DNA from: Pseudomonas sp. GM74
Lineage (GTDB): Bacteria; Pseudomonadota; Gammaproteobacteria; Pseudomonadales; Pseudomonadaceae
Assembly (NCBI RefSeq): GCF_000282455.1
Contig: NZ_AKJG01000150.1
Coordinates: 1 to 64,000, forward strand
DNA: 64,000 nucleotides
Reading direction: 5' to 3'
Each line of letters opens with the position of its first letter. The first letter of the stretch is position 1. Both the position numbers and the translations under genes were made by a program. Below the pieces are notes generated by a model. That model saw only the letters and a program-made list of their open reading frames with translations, was not told the DNA's origin and searched no databases. Below, in pieces: positions 8,663 through 16,515 of this stretch.

Positions 8663-9304
8663 GTGGGCTGGCTGATTCTGGCGCTGATGGGCGCGATGAC
8701 CTTTCTTTATGGCCTGAGCGTGCATGCCTCTCTGTTGTGCCTGCTGGTCAAGCCGCTGCCGGTGCTGGCCCTGCTCGGCTGGCTGCATGACGCACCACCC
8801 GGCGAGTACCGGCGCTGGATCAGCCTGGGCTTGATCTTTTCCTTGCTCGGCGACGTGTTGCTGGCCTGGCCGGGGGACTTGTTCGTGTTTGGCCTGGGCG
8901 CATTTCTGGTCGCCCACCTGGCGTATCTGAAAGCCTACTTGAGCGATTGCCGGCGTCTGGCTCTTTTACCCCTGATCATCGCCCTAGGTGTCGGCGCGGT
9001 ACTGCTGGGGATTCTGATCGCTCATGGGCTGGGCCCATTGCTGATTCCGGTGATCGTCTACGGCCTGGCGATCAGCGCCATGCTCTGGCGCGCGCTGGCG
9101 CGGCTTGGCAGTGATGTGCCCAAGCGTTCGGCCTTGCTGGCTGCCGGTGGTGCGGTGGCGTTTGTGTTTTCGGACAGTGTGATTGGCATCAGCCGGTTCG
9201 TGGTGCCGTTCGATGCGGCGCCCTATGTGATCATCCTCAGCTATTGGCTCGGACAGTGGGGGATAACAGCCTCGGCATTTCCCCAGTCCCGCCGCACTTT
9301 GTAG
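8663..9304 (+). CDS. YhhN / lysoplasmalogenase-like membrane protein
   Basis: A 213-residue polytopic membrane protein with about eight hydrophobic helices and the YhhN/TMEM86 signature: KPLPVLALLGW early, LGLIFSLLGDVLLAWPGD in the middle, and VFSDSVIGISRF plus ILSYWLGQWGI late. Eukaryotic TMEM86B hydrolyses the vinyl-ether bond of lysoplasmalogens; the bacterial substrate is not settled, since pseudomonads are not known to make plasmalogens. The GTG start lies two bases after the inhibitor stop, which implies cotranscription and coupling. Confidence 0.88.
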   Translation: MGWLILALMGAMTFLYGLSVHASLLCLLVKPLPVLALLGWLHDAPPGEYRRWISLGLIFSLLGDVLLAWPGDLFVFGLGAFLVAHLAYLKAYLSDCRRLALLPLIIALGVGAVLLGILIAHGLGPLLIPVIVYGLAISAMLWRALARLGSDVPKRSALLAAGGAVAFVFSDSVIGISRFVVPFDAAPYVIILSYWLGQWGITASAFPQSRRTL

Positions 9305-9420
9305 CAGCTGCCGAAGGCTGCGTTCGAGGGCGAAGCCCTCGCCATCCAGTCCACCTGAAAAACGAGTCGCAAGATTTACGACTGCTTCGCAGCCGAACGT
9401 AGCCTTCGGCAGCTGCTACC
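9301..9420. repeat. REP-like palindrome, family B (copy 2)
   Basis: GTAGCAGCTGCCGAAGGCTG at the left is mirrored by CAGCTGCTAC at the right, with inner arms GACTGCTTCGCAGCC. It begins at the stop codon of the YhhN gene and may also act as its transcription end. Confidence 0.85.
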
Positions 9421-9520
9421 TGGATTGCGCGCTCATCCGGCGGTTTATCAGACAACCCGCGCATCCCCGCGCCAACTTGGCTAAAATGCCGGCCTTTTCA
9501 CCGATACCGCTGGAACCGCC

Positions 9521-10264
9521 GTGAGCAAAGAACCCGATCGCCTTTTCGCCCAGCCTTTGGCCCAGGTGCCTGACTTCGCCTTTAACGAGGACGTGGTGCG
9601 GGTGTTCCCGGACATGATCAAGCGCTCGGTGCCGGGCTATCCGACCATCGTCGAAAACCTCGGCGTGCTCGCCGCGCAGTTCGCCCAACCGGGCAGCGTG
9701 CTCTACGACCTGGGCTCGTCGCTGGGAGCCGTGACCCAGGCCCTGCGCCGGCATGTGCGCACCGACGGTTGCCGCGTCATCGCTGTGGATAACTCCGCCG
9801 CCATGGTCGAGCGCTGCCGCGAATACCTCAATGGCCAGGACTCGATGTTCCAGGAGTTGCTGCCGGTCGAGGTGATCGAGGGCGACATCCTGGCGCTGGA
9901 GTTCCAACCGGCCTCGGTGGTGGCGTTGAACTTCACCCTGCAATTCATCGCCCCGGACCAACGCACCGCGTTGCTGTCGCGCATTCGTCAGTCGCTGTTG
10001 CCCGGCGGTGCCCTGATCCTCTCGGAAAAACTGCGCTTCGAAGACGAGCAGGAACACGCGTTGCTCACCGACCTGCACATCGCCTTCAAACGCGCCAACG
10101 GCTACAGCGAGCTGGAAATCGCCCAGAAGCGCAGCGCCATCGAAAACGTCATGAAGCCCGACAGCCTCGAAGAACACCGCGAACGCCTGTTGGCCGCCGG
10201 GTTCTCGAAAGTCGTGCCGTGGTTCCAGTGTCTTAACTTCGCCTCGTTGATTGCCCTGCCATGA
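9521..10264 (+). CDS. cmoA: Carboxy-SAM synthase
   Basis: Makes carboxy-S-adenosyl-L-methionine from SAM and prephenate for wobble-uridine modification (cmo5U34) of tRNAs. It has 247 residues, close to E. coli CmoA. The N-terminus FAQPLAQVPDFAFNEDVVRVFPDMIKRSVPGY is the family signature; the SAM-binding fold shows YDLGSSLGAVTQAL and AVDNSAAMVERC. Start is GTG. The stop overlaps the cmoB ATG (ATGA), so the two are translationally coupled. Confidence 0.96.
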   Translation: MSKEPDRLFAQPLAQVPDFAFNEDVVRVFPDMIKRSVPGYPTIVENLGVLAAQFAQPGSVLYDLGSSLGAVTQALRRHVRTDGCRVIAVDNSAAMVERCREYLNGQDSMFQELLPVEVIEGDILALEFQPASVVALNFTLQFIAPDQRTALLSRIRQSLLPGGALILSEKLRFEDEQEHALLTDLHIAFKRANGYSELEIAQKRSAIENVMKPDSLEEHRERLLAAGFSKVVPWFQCLNFASLIALP

Positions 10265-11217
10265 TTGATCTGTCTCCCCTCGCCCGCCGTCTGGCCGGCA
10301 CGCCGCTGGCCGAATGGGCGAACACCCTGCAGGCACAACTCGACAAGAAAATGGAAAAAGGCCATGGCGACCTGGAACGCTGGCAAAGCGCGCTGGACGC
10401 CCTGCCAAAGATCCAGCCGAGCGAAGTCGATTTGCTCAACAGCCTGAAGCTGGACACCGATTGCAGCGACGAGACCCGTGCGCAAATGCGTTCCGCGCTG
10501 ATGGGCCTGTCGCCATGGCGCAAGGGGCCGTTCGACCTGTTCGGCGTGCACGTCGACACCGAATGGCGCTCGGACTGGAAGTGGTCGCGGGTCGCCCCGC
10601 ATCTGGACCTTGCGGGCAAGCGCATCCTCGATGTCGGCTGCGGCAACGGCTATTACATGTGGCGCATGCTCGGCGCCGGTGCCGACAGCGTGATCGGTGT
10701 CGACCCGAACTGGCTGTTCTTCTGCCAGTTCCAGGCGGTGCAGCGTTATCTGTCCGAGCCGAATGCCTGGCACCTGCCCTTCCCCTTCGAAGACCTGCCG
10801 CCGAACCTCGAAGGGTTCGACACGGTATTTTCCATGGGGGTGTTCTACCACCGCCGTTCGCCCATCGAGCATTTGCTGGCGCTGAAGGATTGCCTGGTCA
10901 AGGGTGGTGAACTGGTGCTGGAAACCCTGGTGGTCGAAGGCGACAAGCACCAGGTGCTGGTGCCGGAAGACCGCTACGCGCAGATGCGCAACGTGTGGTT
11001 CCTGCCGTCGGTGCCGGCGCTGGAACTGTGGCTGCGTCGTGCCGGGTTCACCGATGTGAAATGCGTGGATGTGAGCACCACCACGGTCGAGGAACAGCGC
11101 GGGACGGAGTGGATGAAGTATCAGTCGCTCAGTGACTTCCTCGATCCCGAGGATCACAGCAAGACGATTGAAGGGCTGCCGGCGCCGATGCGGGCAGTGA
11201 TTGTGGCTCGCAAGTAA
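10261..11217 (+). CDS. cmoB: tRNA U34 carboxymethyltransferase
   Basis: Transfers the carboxymethyl group of carboxy-SAM (made by CmoA) to 5-hydroxyuridine 34 of tRNA, giving cmo5U and widening wobble decoding. The 318 residues match the family. The N-terminal part is helical; the methyltransferase core has ILDVGCGNGYYMWRMLGAGA, DPNWLFFCQFQA and FSMGVFYHRRSP. It forms a two-gene operon with cmoA and is followed by a family A repeat. Confidence 0.96.
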   Translation: MIDLSPLARRLAGTPLAEWANTLQAQLDKKMEKGHGDLERWQSALDALPKIQPSEVDLLNSLKLDTDCSDETRAQMRSALMGLSPWRKGPFDLFGVHVDTEWRSDWKWSRVAPHLDLAGKRILDVGCGNGYYMWRMLGAGADSVIGVDPNWLFFCQFQAVQRYLSEPNAWHLPFPFEDLPPNLEGFDTVFSMGVFYHRRSPIEHLLALKDCLVKGGELVLETLVVEGDKHQVLVPEDRYAQMRNVWFLPSVPALELWLRRAGFTDVKCVDVSTTTVEEQRGTEWMKYQSLSDFLDPEDHSKTIEGLPAPMRAVIVARK

Positions 11218-11235
11218 CGGCCACTGAAGATCAAA

Positions 11236-11324
11236 TGTGGGAGCGGGCTTGCTCGCGAAGAGGGAGTGTCAGTTGGCATATAAGTCACTGACACACCGCA
11301 TTCGCGAGCAAGCCCGCTCCCACA
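11236..11324. repeat. REPIN-like doublet, family A (copy 4)
   Basis: An 89-bp doublet with two intact inverted arms (CTCGCG variant), in the convergent gap between cmoB and tadA. Confidence 0.9.
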
Positions 11325-11336
11325 ATGAATCCGTGT

Positions 11337-11834
11337 TTAGTCTGCCGGTTTTGCTCTACGAGCCTTGAAGAATTCGCTGAGCACCGCCCCGCACGCCTCC
11401 GCCAACACCCCGCCTTCATACAGCACCCGATGATTCAGAAAGCCTTGGGTAAAGAACTGCCCCTGGCTCTGCACGATCCCGGCTTTCGGCTCCAGAGCAC
11501 CGTACACCACCCGGGCAATCCGCGAATGCACGATCAGGCCTGCGCACATGCTGCACGGCTCCAGCGTCACATACAGCGTGCTGCCCGGCAGGCGGTAGTT
11601 GCTTACGGCCTGGGCGGCAGCGCGGATGGCGACCATCTCGGCATGGGCGCTCGGGTCACTGCCAGTGATCGGACAATTGAAGCCGCGACCGATGATCTCT
11701 CCATCCTGCACCAGCACCGCGCCCACCGGCACTTCGCCCAGGGCCGCGCCTTGGGCGGCCAGGGCCAGGGCTTCACGCATGAATTCGCGATCACGGCTGC
11801 GGTCGATGATGGCGGCGGGACGAATCTGACGCAT
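11337..11834 (-). CDS. tadA: tRNA-specific adenosine-34 deaminase
   Basis: Converts A34 to inosine in tRNA-Arg(ACG), an essential wobble modification. It has 165 residues. The zinc deaminase motifs are present: HAEMVAIRAA (Zn His and catalytic Glu) and LEPCSMCAG (PCxxC Zn cysteines). The ATG at 11834 overlaps the upstream oxidase stop as TGATG; a GTG at 11837 is also possible. The sequence begins MRQIRPAAIIDRSRDREFM. It is coupled to the multicopper oxidase gene, the same pairing I recall in P. aeruginosa. Confidence 0.94.
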   Translation of the reverse strand: MRQIRPAAIIDRSRDREFMREALALAAQGAALGEVPVGAVLVQDGEIIGRGFNCPITGSDPSAHAEMVAIRAAAQAVSNYRLPGSTLYVTLEPCSMCAGLIVHSRIARVVYGALEPKAGIVQSQGQFFTQGFLNHRVLYEGGVLAEACGAVLSEFFKARRAKPAD

Positions 11835-13210
11835 CACGCCACCTCGATGGCGGCCATCAGGCCGGTTTCCATGTGATCGATCACATGGCAGTGGAACATC
11901 CAGACCCCGGGGTTATCCGCCACCAGCGCCACTTGCGCGCGCTCGTTCTTGCCCAGCAGATAAGTGTCGGTGAAGTACGGAATCACCTTGTGCCGGTTCG
12001 AGGCGATGACCTTGAAGCTCATGCCGTGCAGGTGAATCGGGTGCTGATACTGGGTCATGTTCTTCAATTCGAAAATGTAGCTCTTGCCCTTTTCCAGCTT
12101 GGCGATCGGGCGGTCGGCGCAGGTCTTGTCGGTGATGTCCCAGGCCTTGCCGTTGATCTGCCACAGGCTCGGCGGCTTGCCATTGTCGACGTTGACCGAC
12201 ACCGAGCCAACCCATTCGAAATTGAAGTTGAGTTTATCGGCATTGGCCAGGTCCGGTTCGGCGATCGGGTTGGCCGGCAATGTCGGCGGCCATTCGCTCG
12301 GTGCATCGGTATTGGCCACTGAACGCAAGGTACCCAGGCGCACCGGGCCGTTGCGCAAGGACAATTCTTCACCGGCCGGCGGCGCCTTGATCGCCAGGCA
12401 GATACGCATGCCAGGGCCGAGCCAGTATTCCTTGCCGAGCGGGCGCGGTTCGATGGGGTTGCCGTCGAGCGCATAAATCTGCGCTTCGACGCCGGGAATG
12501 TTCAGGCGATAGGTCAGGGTGTTATCGAGATTGAGAATGCGCACCCGGGTGATCTGCCCGGCCGGCAAGTCGATCACCGCCTGCGGCACACCGTTGATGG
12601 TCGCCAGGCGCCCCGCCGTGCCGCCACGGGCCGCTTCCCGGGGAATGCTGAACTCGACGAAATTGCCGACGTCGTCGACATGCCAGCTCTTCAGGCTCAG
12701 GGTCTTTTCGTACTTGAAACCGGTGGGCTCGCGCTCTTCGATGATCAGCGGTCCCACCAGCCCACGACCGAGTTCTTCGCTGCTGTTCACGTGCGGGTGA
12801 TACCAATAGCTGCCGGCATCCGGTACGCGGAATTTGTAGTCGAAGTATTCGCCCGGCAGCACCGGCAATTGCGAGACGTAGGGTACGCCGTCCATTTCCA
12901 ACGGCAGGCGGATGCCGTGCCAGTGAATGGTGGTCGCCACCGGCAAGTGGTTGATGAAGCGCACCCGCAGCCATTCACCCTGACGCACCCGCAACTCGGT
13001 GCCCGGCGCCGACGGGCCGAAGGCCCAGGCCTGGGTCTTGTGCCCGGCGACCAGTTCGACGTCCAGCGGCGCCGCGATCAGTTCGTAGTCGTGGCCCGCC
13101 TCGGCGTCAGCCATCTTGCCCAGCCAGTAGCGCGACGCGCCCCCCGCACCGACACCAACGACAACAAGACCGGCCAGGCCACCGAGGATTTGGCGACGGG
13201 TAAACGACAT
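11834..13210 (-). CDS. Tat-exported multicopper oxidase
   Basis: A periplasmic laccase-type oxidase of 458 residues. The start at 13210 gives a twin-arginine signal (FTRRQILGGLAGLVVVGVGAGG); the frame is open further upstream but loses that arrangement. All four copper-binding blocks are intact: TTIHWHG, SYWYHPHV, HPIHLHGMSF and FHCHVIDHMETGLM, giving the type 1, 2 and 3 sites with Met as axial ligand. No methionine-rich insert of the CueO kind is visible. The substrate is not evident from sequence; cuprous-ion or phenol oxidation are the usual options. No copper regulator or efflux gene is nearby. Confidence 0.9.
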   Translation of the reverse strand: MSFTRRQILGGLAGLVVVGVGAGGASRYWLGKMADAEAGHDYELIAAPLDVELVAGHKTQAWAFGPSAPGTELRVRQGEWLRVRFINHLPVATTIHWHGIRLPLEMDGVPYVSQLPVLPGEYFDYKFRVPDAGSYWYHPHVNSSEELGRGLVGPLIIEEREPTGFKYEKTLSLKSWHVDDVGNFVEFSIPREAARGGTAGRLATINGVPQAVIDLPAGQITRVRILNLDNTLTYRLNIPGVEAQIYALDGNPIEPRPLGKEYWLGPGMRICLAIKAPPAGEELSLRNGPVRLGTLRSVANTDAPSEWPPTLPANPIAEPDLANADKLNFNFEWVGSVSVNVDNGKPPSLWQINGKAWDITDKTCADRPIAKLEKGKSYIFELKNMTQYQHPIHLHGMSFKVIASNRHKVIPYFTDTYLLGKNERAQVALVADNPGVWMFHCHVIDHMETGLMAAIEVA

Positions 13211-13395
13211 GAACTCAACTACCTCACTTGAACGCGGCAGGCCCTGGGCCCGCAAAAGGCGAATACGATACACCCGCAGTTGTGAAAGAAACAGCAAAGC
13301 GGGCGTGACGACGGGCCGCAGCCGGATGGCACTCTGTCTGGATCTGTCTCTGACAGCACAGATCCATCAATACCTGACACTGCGCGCCGTCATTC

Positions 13396-13413
13396 CTACA
13401 GACCAGGCTGTAG
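13396..13413. promoter_or_regulatory. Perfect inverted repeat upstream of the toxin-like gene
   Basis: CTACAG-N6-CTGTAG, ending 53 bases before the start codon of the 982-residue gene. Position and symmetry fit an operator or a short hairpin. The ribosome-binding site AAGGAGAG at 13457-13464, just before the ATG at 13467, is unusually strong. No -10/-35 pair is obvious, so the role is inferred from placement. Confidence 0.4.
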
Positions 13414-13466
13414 TCCGCCCTCCATAGTGCCGACTTCAAACCCATCCATTTCTCAAGGAGAGAGAA

Positions 13467-16415
13467 ATGAATTCCTCAGATACAAACTCACAATTCCTAC
13501 TTCCCGACCCCGATGACGAGCAGGCCCTCAAAGACCTGGTGATCCCGTTCGTGGAAGCCTGCCCCGACATGCACGATATGGCCCACGGCGAAGCCCAGGG
13601 CATTCTGGACAAATACGGTATCGAGCACATCGACCCGGACAAGGTCTGGTGGCACCGTTTCGACAATACTTCAGTCAGCAGCAATACGGCCTTCCTGTTC
13701 TGGGAACACTATCCCAAACCCTGCGAGTCGCTGACTCTGCCGCAACTGGTGGTCCAGCGCTTCCATTCCCACGACCAGGACAACGCCGACCTGCTGGACA
13801 GTGATGGCGGTTTCTACAATGAGGACGCAGACGCCCGCATCTACAACGAAACCAACGAAGTCCGGATGTACCCCAGCCGCGTCATAAAGGATCTATGGCG
13901 AATCAACTTCAGTGACCGTTACTGGGAAAAAATGGGCAGTTTCTGGATAAATCATTCGGATGACTATCGGACACTGGCCAAGCTCAATTTCATCTCCAAG
14001 GCCCTGGAGGAGCATGACAGCTCGCGTCTGAGCAACGAAAACCTCAAGACCGTGCTCAAAGCCGTGGCGGGAAACATTTCCTGGCCGATCACCCCGGACA
14101 TGCTCAGGTCCGAAGCGTCACCTGTAAATGATCTGCGGGTCACGCCCCTGACCATCGGCACTTACCAGTCCACCGACATCCTGCGCATCGTCGACAAAAA
14201 GGGTTATCAAATTGTCTATACACCCGGCGAGCTGGATGCTTTCCATGTATTCGAAACACCCCATGACTTGCATCTATGGCTGATGCATCAAAACAACAAG
14301 GCCGACAATCGCGCACGTTTCATGGCGCATTTCCCTCTGTCGGCCCAACAACAGGATGGCGACAACGTTGGTCTTAACCACACCATCGATTTGCTCTTTT
14401 TCGGTGGTTCCTACGACAACAGTCAACTCAACCTGGATTGGCCGGCGCTGGAGATGGATGCCTTTACCTGGCTTCGCGACTCTGTCAGGGAGCGCATGTT
14501 CGACGATGCCGATCTGTCGCTGCGATCCAATGGCGATCTGCGGGAGAAAATGTGGATCGGCTATCTTTCGACATTTACCCGACTCTTTGGCGCCATGGCC
14601 GTCGCTGGCTGGCCGGTCGCCCTTGCGGCCGTCGGTGCCGGCCTGGTCAACATTGGCCTGAACATCGCCGAGGCCGTCAATGGACACAGCGTTGCCGATC
14701 GCAAAAGCGGGGTCATTGGCGCCATCACCGCCTCTATCGACAGCCTTTTCAACCTGTTGGCCCTGCGCGGCGCAGTTGAAATATCGGAAGTCGGCAGCGC
14801 CGAGGAAGAGTTCACTCCCCAGGAAAACCTCGCCGAGCCTGAATACACCGCCGGCGCCACACCCCGCCCGCCGGTGATCACCACACGCCCGGTCCCGCCC
14901 CTGGCCAGCGAAAGCCCGCTGGCCCCTTTCCAGACCAATGAAATTCTCGATGGTCTGCAAGTAGTCAGCGACGAAGGCAAGTATCGCAACATTTACCAGC
15001 CCCCGACTGGCGGCAACTACATCGGGATCGACTATTCCTACTATCAGGTCCGCTACGTCAACGAGATGAAAACCTGGGTCATCATCGATCCGGCCAACCC
15101 ATTCTCGTTTCACCGCAACCTGCCGGTTCGCCTGAACGCCGAAGGTGAGTGGGAACTTCTCGGTCGCCCCGGACTGAAGGGGGGCGGGAAATTTTTCGAC
15201 CAGCTGCCGTGGGGACGCCCGGCCGCCCCTCTGCCCGACATCGATAGCGCCCCAACACCCTACGATGTTCCCACCGAGTTACGACAGGAACTCAAGCCCG
15301 TGGCCTGGAACGAAGTGGATGAAAAAACTTTGAATGACCATTTCGTCAACATCCGAAATCCGGAGGGGCCCACCAGCCAGTTCAAGGCATTGCGCAAAAC
15401 TTTGTACCGGGATGCACATGACTACTTTGCCAACGCTTCACTGCCGCCACGCCCCGCCATCCCGGCTCTGAGCGCGGCCAGCAAACCGAAAGACATCATC
15501 AAGACGCTGCTCAAGGAATCTCCAGGCCTGGTGATCGGTGAAAACCACTCGAGCGTCGGCAGCAAGCAATTCCTCATCGAAAACATGGACATACTCGCCA
15601 AGCAAAAGGTCAAGACCTTGTACATGGAGCATTTGCTCACTGACTATCACCAGGCCGACCTGGACATCTTCAACCGGGGTGGTGAGCTATCGGAGGATCT
15701 GGAGAGCTACCTGAAACAGCTCGACAAGGGCCACGGAACTGACCCTTCCGGTCGTTTTTCCTTTCGCGAAGTGGTCAAGGCTGCACAGAAAAACCACATC
15801 CGCGTGCAGGCCATTGACTGCACGGCCAGTTATCAATCGAGAGGAATTTCCGGCGCATCCGCCAACTATCGGCAAGAAATGATGAATTATTTCGCCAAGA
15901 CGGTCATCGACGCCGACCAGGCAGCCAGGGGTGCACATCGTTGGGTGGCGTTGGTCGGTGAAACTCACGCCAATACCTTTAACGCAGTACCGGGGGTCAG
16001 CGAGCTCGAAGGTGGAATCGGCCTGCGCATCGAAAGTGCCGAAGCAGGCCAGGCCAGAGGTATCGAGCCAGATCCGGGAAGAACCGGTACCGATCCGGAG
16101 AAGCTGATGCCCGTTTTCGTCAAAAACGACTTGCGCCTGCAACTGGAATTACCGCCGGGGCTAGTCAGGGAACAGGCGCTGAGCGTTGCACTCAAGGAGC
16201 CTGGAATGATGACCCTGGAAAAAACCGGCAGCGAATTTGAATTGGTTCATCGCAGCAGGGAGGGACTCTTGGTGCACACGCCTATCGCACGCGATGTCAA
16301 AGGTTTCTACATCACAAACTCCAAGTGGAATATCAACAACCAGCGTTTTGGTACGTTCAAGGAGTTGATGGACGCCCTCACCGGCATGGGCATGACACTG
16401 ATCCGGGTTCCCTGA
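13467..16415 (+). CDS. Large toxin-like protein with Tiki/PMT-C2-like C-terminus
   Basis: A 982-residue protein without a signal peptide. The N-terminal third (LVIPFVEACPDMHDMAHGEAQ onward) resembles the 'dermonecrotic toxin' region of large Pseudomonas proteins related to Pasteurella multocida toxin. Residues 373-440 are hydrophobic and Ala/Gly-rich, like a membrane-insertion segment. A Pro-rich stretch (about 465-500) leads to a small beta module (YIGIDYSYYQVRYVNEMKTW, then PVRLNAEGEWELLGRPG). The C-terminal part has G691-E-N-H694, an E721-H722 pair and G831-E-T-H834, the spaced GxxH/E motifs of the Tiki/ChaN/EreA superfamily that includes the PMT C2 domain. No cognate immunity or secretion gene adjoins it; it is monocistronic with a very strong RBS. 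Toxin or effector function is inferred; target and catalysis are unknown. Confidence 0.72.
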   Translation: MNSSDTNSQFLLPDPDDEQALKDLVIPFVEACPDMHDMAHGEAQGILDKYGIEHIDPDKVWWHRFDNTSVSSNTAFLFWEHYPKPCESLTLPQLVVQRFHSHDQDNADLLDSDGGFYNEDADARIYNETNEVRMYPSRVIKDLWRINFSDRYWEKMGSFWINHSDDYRTLAKLNFISKALEEHDSSRLSNENLKTVLKAVAGNISWPITPDMLRSEASPVNDLRVTPLTIGTYQSTDILRIVDKKGYQIVYTPGELDAFHVFETPHDLHLWLMHQNNKADNRARFMAHFPLSAQQQDGDNVGLNHTIDLLFFGGSYDNSQLNLDWPALEMDAFTWLRDSVRERMFDDADLSLRSNGDLREKMWIGYLSTFTRLFGAMAVAGWPVALAAVGAGLVNIGLNIAEAVNGHSVADRKSGVIGAITASIDSLFNLLALRGAVEISEVGSAEEEFTPQENLAEPEYTAGATPRPPVITTRPVPPLASESPLAPFQTNEILDGLQVVSDEGKYRNIYQPPTGGNYIGIDYSYYQVRYVNEMKTWVIIDPANPFSFHRNLPVRLNAEGEWELLGRPGLKGGGKFFDQLPWGRPAAPLPDIDSAPTPYDVPTELRQELKPVAWNEVDEKTLNDHFVNIRNPEGPTSQFKALRKTLYRDAHDYFANASLPPRPAIPALSAASKPKDIIKTLLKESPGLVIGENHSSVGSKQFLIENMDILAKQKVKTLYMEHLLTDYHQADLDIFNRGGELSEDLESYLKQLDKGHGTDPSGRFSFREVVKAAQKNHIRVQAIDCTASYQSRGISGASANYRQEMMNYFAKTVIDADQAARGAHRWVALVGETHANTFNAVPGVSELEGGIGLRIESAEAGQARGIEPDPGRTGTDPEKLMPVFVKNDLRLQLELPPGLVREQALSVALKEPGMMTLEKTGSEFELVHRSREGLLVHTPIARDVKGFYITNSKWNINNQRFGTFKELMDALTGMGMTLIRVP

Positions 16416-16439
16416 GACGCTGACCAGCGAGCCACGCAC

Positions 16440-16475
16440 AAAAAAGCCGCGTGAAACTCAGGTTTCACGCGGCTC
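16440..16475 (-). terminator. Strong terminator of guaA, shared with the toxin-like gene
   Basis: A perfect 13-bp stem, AGCCGCGTGAAAC / GTTTCACGCGGCT, with a TCAG loop. On the minus strand it is followed by a run of T, so it primarily ends guaA; on the plus strand it lies 30 bases after the toxin-like gene and may act there too. Confidence 0.9.
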
Positions 16476-16515
16476 TATGTGGTCCAGTCTTCAGGCCATC
16501 AGGGCCTGCAGTGGA

